A stretch of 47,116 nucleotides of DNA from the NCBI GenBank assembly GCA_910585445.1, contig CAJUEK010000008.1, forward strand, positions 1-47,116. Direction: 5' to 3'. Positions 16,363 through 25,200 of this stretch are shown in pieces. The number at the start of each line of letters is the position of its first letter. Position 1 is the stretch's first letter. The translations under genes and the position numbers were made by a program. The stretch comes from an uncultured Bacteroidales bacterium. GTDB taxonomy: Bacteria > Bacteroidota > Bacteroidia > Bacteroidales > UBA932. Below the pieces are notes generated by a model, which did not search any database, was not told the origin of the DNA, and saw nothing but the letters and a program-made list of their open reading frames with translations.

Positions 16363-16393
16363 CAAAGGTAGCTAAACTTTTCAATATCACAAA
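16363..16393 (-). promoter_or_regulatory. Consensus promoter of the candidate small RNA
   Basis: Read on the minus strand: TTTG (16393-16390), 19 nt, TACCTTTG (16370-16363). Both boxes and the spacing match the Bacteroidetes consensus exactly. This is one of the best promoter matches in the window and faces a region without a recognisable gene. Confidence 0.65.
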
Positions 16394-16888
16394 CTTTTGT
16401 CAAATTATATTCCTCAGAAACCCATGACCTCATTTGCCTTGACCAGTCCAGCTTGAGAGATGTACTTTACAACTATGAACTACGCCTGGTTCTTTTTTCG
16501 GTGCTCATTGTACATGAGTGCTTTGGCCTCTCTTTGAGCGCCTCTGCTGACGCATCAGTGAAACAGCTGTCAAAGCAATAGGAGCTGTTTGGGCAGTTGT
16601 TTCTTAAAGCCTGCTTGTGCCCCATGGCATGAACTGCGTGCGCACTTTTGTGAAACCTCATGCCGCGGCTAGCAAGATTCAATGGAAAAACGGTAAAAAT
16701 CTGCCCTCTTTTTTAAACCGTTTTTGATGAATGTACCGGCTCAGTGTAAAATGGACCTGACAACAAATTTCAGCCATGGCCCGAGAGAGAGCCGAGGAAA
16801 ATTGCCGCAAAACTGACAATTGGTCAACTTTTGCAGAGAGACCGCTCATGGCATGACGAATCGGCAGGTGGAATCCGTGGGCATGGAA
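16394..16888. other. Gene-poor stretch with one strong hairpin
   Basis: I see no convincing gene in these 495 bases; short minus-strand frames (such as 16473-16682) show no family features. AAAAACGGT (16686-16694) and ACCGTTTTT (16717-16725) form a perfect 9-bp stem with T-runs on both strands, so it may end transcripts in either direction. The sequence may be decayed former coding DNA. Confidence 0.4.
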
Positions 16889-17134
16889 TCAATCTTGATT
16901 GCAGGAATCAGAGCCGGAAGGAACTTTCTTCTTTTCTCTATAAATGTTCAGGCATGATGTAAATATGGCCATAAATACGCCGAAGATGAGAACCTCTTTT
17001 ATTGAAGGTGCCGTCAGTTCTTTGTCAAATAGTTCCCATATTGTCGAAACAAGCCAATATGTCACTGAATATATTACAGTTAGCATTAATGTGGTCAATG
17101 TGTGCCTGAGGATGTTTTTGGCTTTGGGATTCAT
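16889..17134 (-). CDS. Small two-helix membrane protein
   Basis: The 81-residue product has two hydrophobic segments: LTTLMLTVIYSVTYWLVSTI (about residues 13-32) and IKEVLIFGVFMAIFTSCLNI (about 45-64). A lysine-rich tail follows (YREKKKVPSG). No family is recognised. It stands alone on the minus strand between the gene-poor stretch and a broken gene. Amino-acid composition is natural for a membrane protein, so I regard it as probably real. Confidence 0.5.
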   Translation of the reverse strand: MNPKAKNILRHTLTTLMLTVIYSVTYWLVSTIWELFDKELTAPSIKEVLIFGVFMAIFTSCLNIYREKKKVPSGSDSCNQD

Positions 17135-17186
17135 ATGCTTAGCTTGAAATGTTGTTATGAAGTTTTGTGGTTATTTATTGAAGCGG

Positions 17187-17599
17187 CTATTTGCTGCTGC
17201 GCCTTAAGGTGAATGACGGATATTCTCCTGCAATCAATCCAGGGAGAACTCCTGCGTGGAATGAATGGTCCATCCTGACCTGATCTGTGACGAATCCGTC
17301 AAAGACAATGTTTTCATATTGGTAGTTCCTGATTTTCTTTAATATTCGTCTTAACTCTTTTGGTTTAAGTTTTTGCCCGATATAACAATGTACCTGCATA
17401 CCGGTGTATCCGAGAAAGGATTTGCCGTATTTGGCTCTGTCTTTTTTGCCCAATACGATATATTCGGCCGTTTGCAGCGTTACGGAATGAACTTGTGGTG
17501 TATCATGTCCGGCTTGTTGTCCTGTGCGTGGGTGAGCGGCATGATGCCGAGGAATAGTGCAGTCAGGATGACAAGGAATTTGGTTGCTGCAGAAGTCAT
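17187..17599 (-). pseudogene. Frameshifted gene for a small secreted protein
   Basis: From ATG at 17599 one frame gives a signal peptide (MTSAATKFLVILTALFLGI, MPLTHAQ) and then DNKPDMIHHKFIP before a TAA at 17482-17480. A second frame takes over exactly there and continues with VTLQTAEYIVLGKKDRAKY, later KELRRILKKIRNYQYENIVFD, and stops at 17187. Read across a single-base shift near 17485, the two make one coherent protein of about 135 residues. The long minus-strand frame starting at 17813 is an artefact, since its first half is antisense to the next gene. Either the gene is broken or the sequence has a one-base error. No family is recognised. Confidence 0.6.
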
Positions 17600-17667
17600 A
17601 GTTTATAGTTTTTGTCAAGGCAAAAATAAAAATTTTAAATTTGCTATGCAATTCAAAAAATGGTAAA

Positions 17668-18507
17668 ATGATAGAAGAAATGTTGAGGCTTTTGGTGCCT
17701 GAGAGGTTCATGTCGGACAGCAAATACCGCGAAGGGCATGTCAGAATCATCAATGCATTGCCTGGCAGACGGATTTTGGGATTACATGTTCCTGAAATGA
17801 AGTCGCTTGCCAAAGAATTGGCGGGCAGTGATGATGCTTTGGAGATGATTGCAGGGTTCGAACGGGAGGCGGTTGCAGAGCGGAATGAAGGTGGAACGGG
17901 ATGCCGGAGCAGGCTGTCTTATGAGGAGACGGTCGTGTGGGGACTTATGATAAATTATGTCAAAGTGCCGTTGGACATGCGTCTGGAGCTTGTCCGTAGA
18001 TATGTGCCATATATGGACAACTGGGCTGTGTGTGATTTGTTTGACAGTGCGGCCAAATGGGTTAAGCGGGAAAGAAAGAACAATTCCGGAATGCTTTGGG
18101 ACTTGCTGTGCGGGTATTTTGCTTCTGACAGGGAGTTCGAGGTGCGTTTTGCTGTAGTTATGGCTATGAGCTATTTTATTGATGAAGAGTGGCTTCCCGA
18201 GATTTTCCGGCAGTTTGACCGTCTGGATTTCGGGGCGATAAGCTCTGAATATATTTCTTCAAGGCAGGCGAAGGCATTGGCTTCCAAAGGAAAGGATCAG
18301 ATGGAGAGCGTGAAGGGAGTCGCCCTGGGTGAGCCTCCTTATTATGTGCGCATGGCGGTGGCATGGTGCCTTGCTACTGCCCTTGCCAAGTTTCCTGATA
18401 TGACCAGGGCTTACATGAAGACTTCGGCTCTGCCGGATGATGTGCGGAAATTGTATGCCCGAAAGGCCCGTGAGTCGTTCCGTACACGTGATGTGTCTCC
18501 CTTTTGA
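17668..18507 (+). CDS. AlkD-like DNA alkylation repair protein
   Basis: The 279-residue helical-repeat protein matches the DNA alkylation repair (AlkD/AlkC-type) family: SDSKYREGHVRIINALPGRR near the start, LGLHVPEMKSLAKEL, and the hallmark YVPYMDNWAVCDLF with Trp and Asp in the DNA-contact position. HEAT-like helices follow (REFEVRFAVVMAMSYFIDEEW, YYVRMAVAWCLATALAKFP). AlkD removes positively charged alkylated bases by cradling the DNA helix. I start at ATG 17668; an in-frame TTG at 17641 and an ATG at 17680 are alternatives. The gene stands alone, divergent from the broken gene at 17187-17599. Confidence 0.85.
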   Translation: MIEEMLRLLVPERFMSDSKYREGHVRIINALPGRRILGLHVPEMKSLAKELAGSDDALEMIAGFEREAVAERNEGGTGCRSRLSYEETVVWGLMINYVKVPLDMRLELVRRYVPYMDNWAVCDLFDSAAKWVKRERKNNSGMLWDLLCGYFASDREFEVRFAVVMAMSYFIDEEWLPEIFRQFDRLDFGAISSEYISSRQAKALASKGKDQMESVKGVALGEPPYYVRMAVAWCLATALAKFPDMTRAYMKTSALPDDVRKLYARKARESFRTRDVSPF

Positions 18508-18573
18508 TGCGTTTCTGTACAAAAACATGAATTTCTTGCAACATTCCGTGACCTCCTTCAGTCAAATATATGA

Positions 18574-18660
18574 CCTTTCGGTTAAGCCGAATCCAATCAA
18601 ACTTGTTTGAATTTGTGAGGCGGAAGAAAGTAATGCGATAGCGCCCCTTTCTGTTAAGCC
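18574..18660. repeat. Two short direct repeats and small hairpins
   Basis: CCTTTCGGTTAAGCC (18574-18588) recurs as CCTTTCTGTTAAGCC (18646-18660), 72 nt apart with one mismatch. Between them lie small hairpins: TTCGG-TTAAG-CCGAA (18577-18591) and TCAAAC-TT-GTTTGA (18597-18610). The stretch separates the AlkD-like gene from the sigma factor cassette and contains no gene. Confidence 0.45.
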
Positions 18661-18721
18661 AACCAAATGAAGTGGTCCGGGAGACAGTTCACAAGTGAAG
18701 TATAATATAAATGAAAAGATT

Positions 18722-19141
18722 ATGGTAAAATTAATGCCTTTTATCGTCTGCATCGCAGTTTGCTGCGTGCTGCCTGTAATGTGTGTCTGGCTAATTACAA
18801 GGGCAAAGACCAAAGCGGTCAACAAGAAAATGGATGTCCTCATCAAGGCCATTGAAAACGGGGCCGAGATTGATCCGAACTTTTTTGAGAATATGGAGAG
18901 TGAGGAGAAGTCCAAGAGAAAATTGACAGAGAGCCTGAATGCTGGTGTCATGCTTACGCTTATGGGGATTGGCTTCATCTTGTTTGCTGCATTGGATTTT
19001 TATTCTTTCTCGCAGTGGGGATATCTGGTCGGTGTCATTCTGCTTTGCGTCGGGATATCGAGCCTTGTGACATTCTTCTTCGGACTCAAATATAAGGCGC
19101 CTGAAAAGCCTTCTTGCGGGCAGACGGACGGGAACGAATAG
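18722..19141 (+). CDS. Small membrane protein, DUF6249-like
   Basis: The 139-residue product has an N-terminal membrane helix (MPFIVCIAVCCVLPVMCVWL) and a charged cytoplasmic linker with coil character (KTKAVNKKMDVLIKAIENG). Two further helices end the protein (VMLTLMGIGFILFAALDF and LVGVILLCVGISSLVTFFFG). Proteins of this layout are often encoded directly before an ECF sigma factor in Bacteroidales, as here (10 nt upstream of the sigma gene). A GTG at 18695 would add nine residues; the ATG at 18722 gives the better membrane start. Function unknown. Confidence 0.7.
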   Translation: MVKLMPFIVCIAVCCVLPVMCVWLITRAKTKAVNKKMDVLIKAIENGAEIDPNFFENMESEEKSKRKLTESLNAGVMLTLMGIGFILFAALDFYSFSQWGYLVGVILLCVGISSLVTFFFGLKYKAPEKPSCGQTDGNE

Positions 19142-19151
19142 ATTTAGTCTT

Positions 19152-19649
19152 GTGACACGCGGACAATTCATAGAAATGGTAGCTCAGGAGCAGGAATCTT
19201 TGAGGAGGTTCCTGCTTATGCTCTGTTGCGGAGATTCTTCACGTGCCGATGACATAGCACAGGAGGCATTGCTGAAGGCCTATCTTTCTTTCGGGAAGTT
19301 TGAAGGACGTTCGCGTTTTTCTACATGGCTTTTCCGGATAGCGTACAATTGCCATTATGACAGTCTGCGCACGGATGGACGCCGTGCCTGTGAACCTCTC
19401 GAATGCCTAAGGTCCTGCGATATTGATGATGAGGCATCAGTTGCGGACAGGCGGTTCGCCTATCAGGATCTGTATCAGGCAATCGGGATGCTTTCCGTGC
19501 AGGAACAGGCTGTGATTCTGTTGTTTTATATGGAGGAGAAATCCATAAAGGAAATAGTAGGAATTACCGGAATGCCTTCAGGTACTGTGCGCTCCTGTCT
19601 TTCACGTGGCAGGGCGCATCTGAAGGTTTATCTTGAAAAAACAATGTGA
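19152..19649 (+). CDS. ECF-type RNA polymerase sigma factor
   Basis: The 165-residue sigma-70 family protein has only regions 2 and 4. Region 2 holds RADDIAQEALLKAYLSF and FEGRSRFSTWLFRIAYNCHYD. Region 4 holds LSVQEQAVILLFYMEEKSIKEI and GMPSGTVRSCLSRGRAHLK as the -35-binding HTH. I take the GTG at 19152 because it keeps the conserved TRGQFIEMVAQEQ start; an ATG at 19176 is the alternative. It directs transcription in response to an envelope or stress signal. The neighbours on either side are small membrane proteins, and the next start lies one base past its stop. Confidence 0.92.
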   Translation: MTRGQFIEMVAQEQESLRRFLLMLCCGDSSRADDIAQEALLKAYLSFGKFEGRSRFSTWLFRIAYNCHYDSLRTDGRRACEPLECLRSCDIDDEASVADRRFAYQDLYQAIGMLSVQEQAVILLFYMEEKSIKEIVGITGMPSGTVRSCLSRGRAHLKVYLEKTM

Positions 19650-19650
19650 T

Positions 19651-20055
19651 ATGGTGACGGAAAAAGAAATAAGAAAGTTTTTTATGCAGAACAGGCCCTC
19701 TGTCCCGGTAGATGACGGGTTTATGGAGGATCTTGTGCGTCAGATTGACCTGCTTCCGGTTCCTGCTTCCCTGAGCGGTAAGGATGACGCGGCATGTCAG
19801 GAAAAAATATTGAAGATAATGGACATGTCTGCCAAGAAAAAGGAAAGTGACCGCCGCCATGCCATAGCCGTGGCTACGGTGTCCGTGATATGTGCAGTCC
19901 TTTCTTTGGCTTTGATTTCATTGCTTCCGGAAGTGAAGGTTCAGGCTCCGGAGTATGAGTCCGTCTTCGTGGTGCTCAGATATATGGTGGCAGGCGCGGT
20001 TGGTCTATTTGTCATGGCCGTGTCTGTGCGCCGCAGCAATTTGTCCTCAATCTGA
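19651..20055 (+). CDS. Putative anti-sigma membrane protein
   Basis: The 134-residue product begins one base after the sigma factor stop, which implies coupled translation. It has a polar N-terminal domain (about residues 1-70) and two hydrophobic helices (IAVATVSVICAVLSLALISL and VLRYMVAGAVGLFVMAVSV). Position and topology suggest it holds the sigma factor at the membrane. It lacks the HxxxCxxC zinc motif and the FecR domain, so it is not one of the well-known anti-sigma types. Assignment rests on context. Confidence 0.6.
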   Translation: MVTEKEIRKFFMQNRPSVPVDDGFMEDLVRQIDLLPVPASLSGKDDAACQEKILKIMDMSAKKKESDRRHAIAVATVSVICAVLSLALISLLPEVKVQAPEYESVFVVLRYMVAGAVGLFVMAVSVRRSNLSSI

Positions 20056-20142
20056 ACGGCTTTATTCTGGCTTGTGCCGGGGCATGGACAATATACTGCA
20101 CAAGCCTGATTGCCTCTTTCGCCAAAGCGCAGGGCGGCAAAC

Positions 20143-20964
20143 CTATGACAATTTCAGAGTGAGGGCTATGAAGTCCTCTACCCCGAGGCGTTCAGGCCTG
20201 AGGTCGAACACGGGGTCTGACACAAACTCGGCCTTTTGCGCGTCGTCCAATCCTTCACGGGCGGCCTTTTCAAGTATCATCGCTTTCAGGGAATTTCTGA
20301 GTGTCTTTCTGCGCTGGTTGAATCCAGTCTTAACCACAGCCTTGAACATTTTTTCATCACAGCCGAGACTTGTCCTTGAGTTGCGCACCAGTCTTATTAC
20401 TGCTGACTTTACCTTCGGAGGCGGATTGAATGCGCCTTCACCTACTGTAAACAGGTATTCGATGTCATACCAGGCCTGCAGCAGCACCGAAAGAATGCCG
20501 TATGTCTTGGTCCCCGGCTTTTCGGCTATCCTTTCAGCCACTTCTTTCTGTATCATGCACACAACCTGCGGCACCTGCTCCTTATATTCAAGAATCTTGA
20601 AGAAAATCTGTGAGGAGATGTTGTACGGGAAGTTTCCGATTACGCAGAATTTCTCCGGAAAGAATTTTTCGAGCCTGAGCTTGAGAAAGTCTGCCTCAAG
20701 AAGCCTTCCGTTGACCTGCGGGAAATGTGTGAGCAGGTAATTTACGGATTCACTGTCTATCTCGACCATCTTCATGTCAAGGTCCGGCCTCTGCAGCAGA
20801 TACTGTGTCAGGACTCCCATTCCGGGGCCGATTTCCAGTGTGGGCACAGGTATGTGCGGAGCTGTCTGAGGCTCTTGTGTATCAAGTGATTCCGCAATGC
20901 GCTGCGCAATCGAAAGGTCTGTCAGAAAATGCTGGCCCAAGGCCTTCTTGGCTCTTACTTCCAT
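20143..20964 (-). CDS. rsmA: 16S rRNA dimethyladenosine transferase
   Basis: RsmA (KsgA) dimethylates two adjacent adenosines near the 3' end of 16S rRNA. The 273-residue product starts MEVRAKKALGQHFLTD, the family's N-terminal signature. It has the SAM-binding motif LEIGPGMGVLTQYLL, the acidic residue after motif II (KMVEIDSESVNYL), and the catalytic NFPYNISSQIFFKIL (the NLPY-type motif). The C-terminal helical domain ends with a leucine-rich tail. I place the start at 20964; the frame is open 33 nt further, but that extension is not part of the family. It is convergent with the sigma factor cassette. Confidence 0.96.
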   Translation of the reverse strand: MEVRAKKALGQHFLTDLSIAQRIAESLDTQEPQTAPHIPVPTLEIGPGMGVLTQYLLQRPDLDMKMVEIDSESVNYLLTHFPQVNGRLLEADFLKLRLEKFFPEKFCVIGNFPYNISSQIFFKILEYKEQVPQVVCMIQKEVAERIAEKPGTKTYGILSVLLQAWYDIEYLFTVGEGAFNPPPKVKSAVIRLVRNSRTSLGCDEKMFKAVVKTGFNQRRKTLRNSLKAMILEKAAREGLDDAQKAEFVSDPVFDLRPERLGVEDFIALTLKLS

Positions 20965-20994
20965 AGGTAAAAAGTAACAATTTGTTATAGCCTG

Positions 20995-21002
20995 CAAAGA
21001 TA
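20995..21002 (-). promoter_or_regulatory. -7 element for rsmA
   Basis: Minus-strand TATCTTTG is identical to the -7 box of the tRNA-Ser promoter and lies 30 nt before the rsmA start. No clear -33 box is visible. Confidence 0.5.
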
Positions 21003-21136
21003 GCTGATATATGTGGCTATTGTTAGTTTTTGCAGAAAAAAAAGAACATCGTATTTGTTTTTTATATAACTTTAAAAGGTTTTTTGTTGCGCTTTCTCAT
21101 GCTTCTTGTGTGAACACCAATTATAAATATTGTATT

Positions 21137-22258
21137 ATGAAACGTTTTTTCCCATTATTGCTGTGCTGTGCACTCCCCTTATATAGCGGGTGCGGCGAAG
21201 TGGCGAAGGATGAAGTCGCGGATGTGGTCTTGGTATCACAGGATGCGGTTGCCTTCGCGGAAAACGGCGGGACTGCGACCATTTCAGTCGCATGTCCTTC
21301 AGACTGGTCCGGAGACTGTCCTGAAAGCTGGCTGAAGCTCGAGCAGTCACACGAGTCTCTGGTGATGACGGCTGAGCCTAATGTCACCGGAAAAAAGAGG
21401 GTCGCTTCCGTCCTTCTTACAAATGGAGCCTCGAGCAAGGAGATAAAGGTTACCCAGGCTTGGTCTTCCGAACTTGTGCAGCTTTATGCCAATTCCCCTG
21501 AATCTGTGAAAATGGATTCTGAAGGTGATGTGTTCGCATTCTCTGTGTCATCAAATTCTGACTGGACCATAACTCAGTCTGATTCATGGCTTTCTGTGGA
21601 GCCGGACTATGCTTCGGGACTGGTCAAGGTCAGTGCCGATGTAAATGAGGGAGATACGAGGACGTCGTCATTAGTGATAAAGGCGGGAACCGCAGAATCA
21701 GAGAAATCGGTTACAATCAATATATCGCAGATTTCAAGAGAGGAGAACCCTTATTTGCGTATGCTCGGGTATTTCGGTCTTTATGCCGAGAACTGGTATT
21801 ATCAGAGACAGCCGCTCGGAAATGCGGGAACAGCTTCACACTGCACCATTGAGCAGGATGTATATGGAAAAAGTTTCAAGATAAAGGACCTTTTCCGTCA
21901 AGGTACTGAAATCATTGCCGGCTATGACAAGGAAAAAGAGGTGATGACAATTGATCTCGGCCGTGCATGCCTTACTTTGGAGGAAAGCGCTACTGTGACG
22001 TATGTTTTCTTCCCTGTAGCCATAAATTTCGCAGGTGACGGCGGAGGATTCTCCACCACAATGCTTACCGGTACTAACGGAAAGGGATATTCTGACGAGA
22101 CGGGCACCGAAAGGGATGCGATTCATTTGAACGGGATGCCGTCCGGTTATTCTTCTTTCGGTCTTGTCGTATATACCGGCAGCAGCTATGCGGTTGACGG
22201 AGGCAGCTATTATGCGGACGGCAAGATGTATTTTGTGAAAGCCGACAGGCCGCAGTAA
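21137..22258 (+). CDS. Lipoprotein with two BACON domains, first gene of the surface locus
   Basis: The 373-residue lipoprotein has the signal MKRFFPLLLCCALPLYSGC. Two BACON domains follow: about residues 30-115 (VAFAENGGTATISVACPSDW) and about 120-205 (VFAFSVSSNSDWTITQSDSWL, ending in SVTINISQ). BACON domains are Ig-like folds thought to space or bind ligands, often carbohydrate or mucin. The C-terminal 165 residues form an unrecognised beta-rich domain (MLGYFGLYAENWYYQRQPL). The open frame extends 126 nt further upstream, but only the ATG at 21137 gives a signal peptide. It leads eight co-directional genes with short gaps, so I infer one transcript. I could not pick a convincing promoter in the A/T-rich 21003-21136. 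Confidence 0.85.
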   Translation: MKRFFPLLLCCALPLYSGCGEVAKDEVADVVLVSQDAVAFAENGGTATISVACPSDWSGDCPESWLKLEQSHESLVMTAEPNVTGKKRVASVLLTNGASSKEIKVTQAWSSELVQLYANSPESVKMDSEGDVFAFSVSSNSDWTITQSDSWLSVEPDYASGLVKVSADVNEGDTRTSSLVIKAGTAESEKSVTINISQISREENPYLRMLGYFGLYAENWYYQRQPLGNAGTASHCTIEQDVYGKSFKIKDLFRQGTEIIAGYDKEKEVMTIDLGRACLTLEESATVTYVFFPVAINFAGDGGGFSTTMLTGTNGKGYSDETGTERDAIHLNGMPSGYSSFGLVVYTGSSYAVDGGSYYADGKMYFVKADRPQ

Positions 22259-22277
22259 CACCGTAAAACAGATTGTC

Positions 22278-25200
22278 ATGAAAAAATTATCAATATGTGC
22301 AGCTATGCTGCTTGCATTGGCTTCGTGCACGAAAGAGACTATAATCATTCATAATCCTGTCCCAGGAGAGAATGACAAGGATATTGTAGCGGAACTGAAT
22401 ATAGAGTCAAGGAACACTCTTTTTGAACCGGGAGACGACAAAAGCGCGACGGTGTCGTTCAAGAGCATCGGCGGAGAAGTCGTCATCAATGTCAACACGA
22501 ATGTCGAATGGGACTTTAAGGTTACTGGAGACGAATTTTTGGAGGCCGCTAAAGTGGAGAAGGCAGACCAGCTGGTGCTTTCCTGCGATGCCAACAATGA
22601 GGAGAAAAAGCTTTCCGCCTCGGTTGACATTACAGCCGGGGACAAGTCCGTTTCGGTTGCCGTTACTCAGAATGCTTACGGAACACTTGAAATCACCGCC
22701 TCGCAGAACAATTTCCAGATTCCTGCTGTCGGGGAGCTGACTGCAAGCTTTGAGGTTGTTTCGAGTGACGATGACTGGACTTTTGAGACGGCAGCCTGCG
22801 AATGGATGCTGGTGGAAAGAAACGGTGATGTCCTTACGCTTTCTGTGGACAGGAATGCTTCCTTTGCCGACAGGGAGACTGAAATCAAGCTTATCGCAGG
22901 AGTAGGGGGGGGGAATCCTGTAACTGAAACTGTATCTGTACTTCAGGACCGCGCAGCCAATATTTCCGTAGGTGCCCAGACCATTCCTTTTGCCCCGACC
23001 TCAGATTCTGAAAGAGAGGTTTCCGTGAGCGCAAATTTCGACTGGGATTATGCTGTGGACAATCCTGACAACGGCTGGCTTACTGTCGAAAGGACAGAGA
23101 ACGGCCTTAGAATCACTCCTGTAATCAATTCCGGAGAGGAATCACGCATTGTAACGATAACCGTCAGAACGGGTGACGGCAAGGAAAACAACGATGAGAA
23201 GATAATACGTGTCTCTCAGACGGGAATGGATATCAATGCATTCATCGTTGGCCTTAATGTAATTGCTAAAGACCTTAATTCAATCCTGTTCTTTGGTGAA
23301 GGATTTGAAGGGACCATCGACTGGGGAGACGGTACTGTTGAAGAAGTTACGACAGACACTTATCCCGCCCATACTTATACTGACCCTGACGAATATATCG
23401 TATCCGCAAAAGGAACTGCACCTGCGATTCATGTGCAGTATGGAGCGTATTATAACCAGAAAGCCCAGCTTGTGCGTGTATATAACTGGGGACGTCTGGG
23501 GATACGGTCAATGGATGAGGCATTCCGCCAGTGCTCCAATCTGACTGCAATACCGGAAGACAATTGCGAGGCGTTCAAAAATGTGGTTTCATTCGAATAT
23601 GCATTTTCAGATACCGGAATAAGCGAAATTCCTGACGGTCTGTTCCGTTATGCGGAGAATGCGGAGCGCATGGAAAACATTTTCTATTCTTCCAAGGGCA
23701 TCGCTTCTGTTCCGGCTGGACTTCTCTTCAATTGCCCTAAGCTCGAGTCTGTCAAGGGCATGTTCGGCCTGACTGCAATTACGGGCCTGGACAAGGATTT
23801 CCTTTCAAAGAATCCGGAGCTGAGGGACGTGAGCCAGATGTTCTCCCAGTGCAAGGAGTTTGCTGAGATTCCTGAAGGTTTCTTCGACAATAATCCGAAG
23901 ATAACCACATGCAATGCTTTGTTTTCTTCATGTGAGAAACTGACGCAAATACCGGCAGGCCTTTTTGACGGCCTTACCGAATGCACGACTTTCCGTATGG
24001 CTTTCCATACTACCGGCGTGACTGAGCTTCCTGCCGGCCTGTTCCGGAACAACACGAAGTGCACGACGTTTGACAATGCTTTCAACAAGACGAAGATAAC
24101 ATCCATTCCGGAAGACCTTTTCGAAGGTTGCAGCAATGTTACGCAGTTCAGGGCATGTTTCAGCGGGTGCAGCCAGCTCAGGTCCATTCCTGCGGGGCTG
24201 TTCACAAGGACAGGAGCTACATCTGCTGTTTTGGACAAGGCCGCGTTTACAATGGTTTTCCAGGATTGCGTGTCATTGGAGGAGATTCCTGCAGGCCTTT
24301 TTGACGGGTTCACTAAAATACAGCAGTTCAGCAGCATATTCAAGGGCTGTACAAGCCTCAAATCCGTGCCTTCCGGCCTGTTTGCATCATGTCCTAATGT
24401 GACACAGATGGCCAGTGCGTTTGCCGGCTGCACTTCATTGGAAGAAGTGCCTGATGAATTTTTCAAGGGATTGTCTAAGGTGACTTCATTCTCAGGAATG
24501 TTCGACGGGTGTTCGGGATTGCGCAGCGTGGGTGCTGACGTATTCTCAGGATGCACGGCATGCACCAATATTTCAAGCATGTTCAAAGGCTGCACTTCAT
24601 TGGAGAATGTGTCAGAGGCTGCTTTTTCGGGATTGTCGAAGGTGACGAGCATCGCAAATCTTTTCCAGAACTGCACTTCGCTCAAGACTGTGCCTGCGGG
24701 CTTGTTCAATGACCTTGTGGCCCTTACGACTGCATCTAATGTGTTTGTCGGCTCCGGTCTTGTATCAGCCCCTGCCGGACTGTTTGCCAACAACTCCAAA
24801 GTTACTACTTTTGCGACTGCATTCAAGGACTGCAAGGGCCTTCTTTCCGTTTCTGACGGTCTTTTTGACGGTGCTGTTTCGGCCACATCTTTCAAGAGCG
24901 CTTTTGAGGGATGCACTGCGCTTGAGACTGTCGGCAACATATTCGGTGAGAGCACAGTCGCCTCAAATGTGGCATGTGACCTTCTTTTCAAGGGCTGTTC
25001 TTCCCTCAAGGAGGTTCCTGAAGGCCTGTTTGACGGACTCAGGTTCGTAAATACTTTCGCAAGCGCTTTTGAAGGCTGCTCTTCGGTAAGTTCCATTCCG
25101 TCAGGCTTGTTCGCAAACCAGACTGCCGCCACTACGCTTACCTTGCAGAAATGTTTCAGCGGCTGTTCTTCGCTTCAGGCTATACCTGACGACCTGTTCG

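Noticed and set aside
16248..16433. 61-codon minus-strand frame
   Set aside because: It contains a consensus promoter at its start and an intrinsic terminator in its middle; no protein pattern is visible. The small RNA reading explains the sequence better.
16473..16682. 69-codon minus-strand frame
   Set aside because: Composition is rich in C, H, S and R, with no start signal, and no domain is recognised.
12266..17640. Search for a second copy of the tRNA-Ser 3' end as the right attachment site of the A+T-rich insert
   Set aside because: I compared the tRNA end (TTCGAATCCCCCTCTCACCG) by eye with the sequence up to 17,640 and found no repeat, so I do not call attL/attR or an integrated element. 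No integrase gene is present either.
23684..25132. 482-codon antisense frame within the BspA-like gene
   Set aside because: The repeated sense sequence keeps the antisense frame free of stops; the predicted protein has no independent features and the sense gene is certain.
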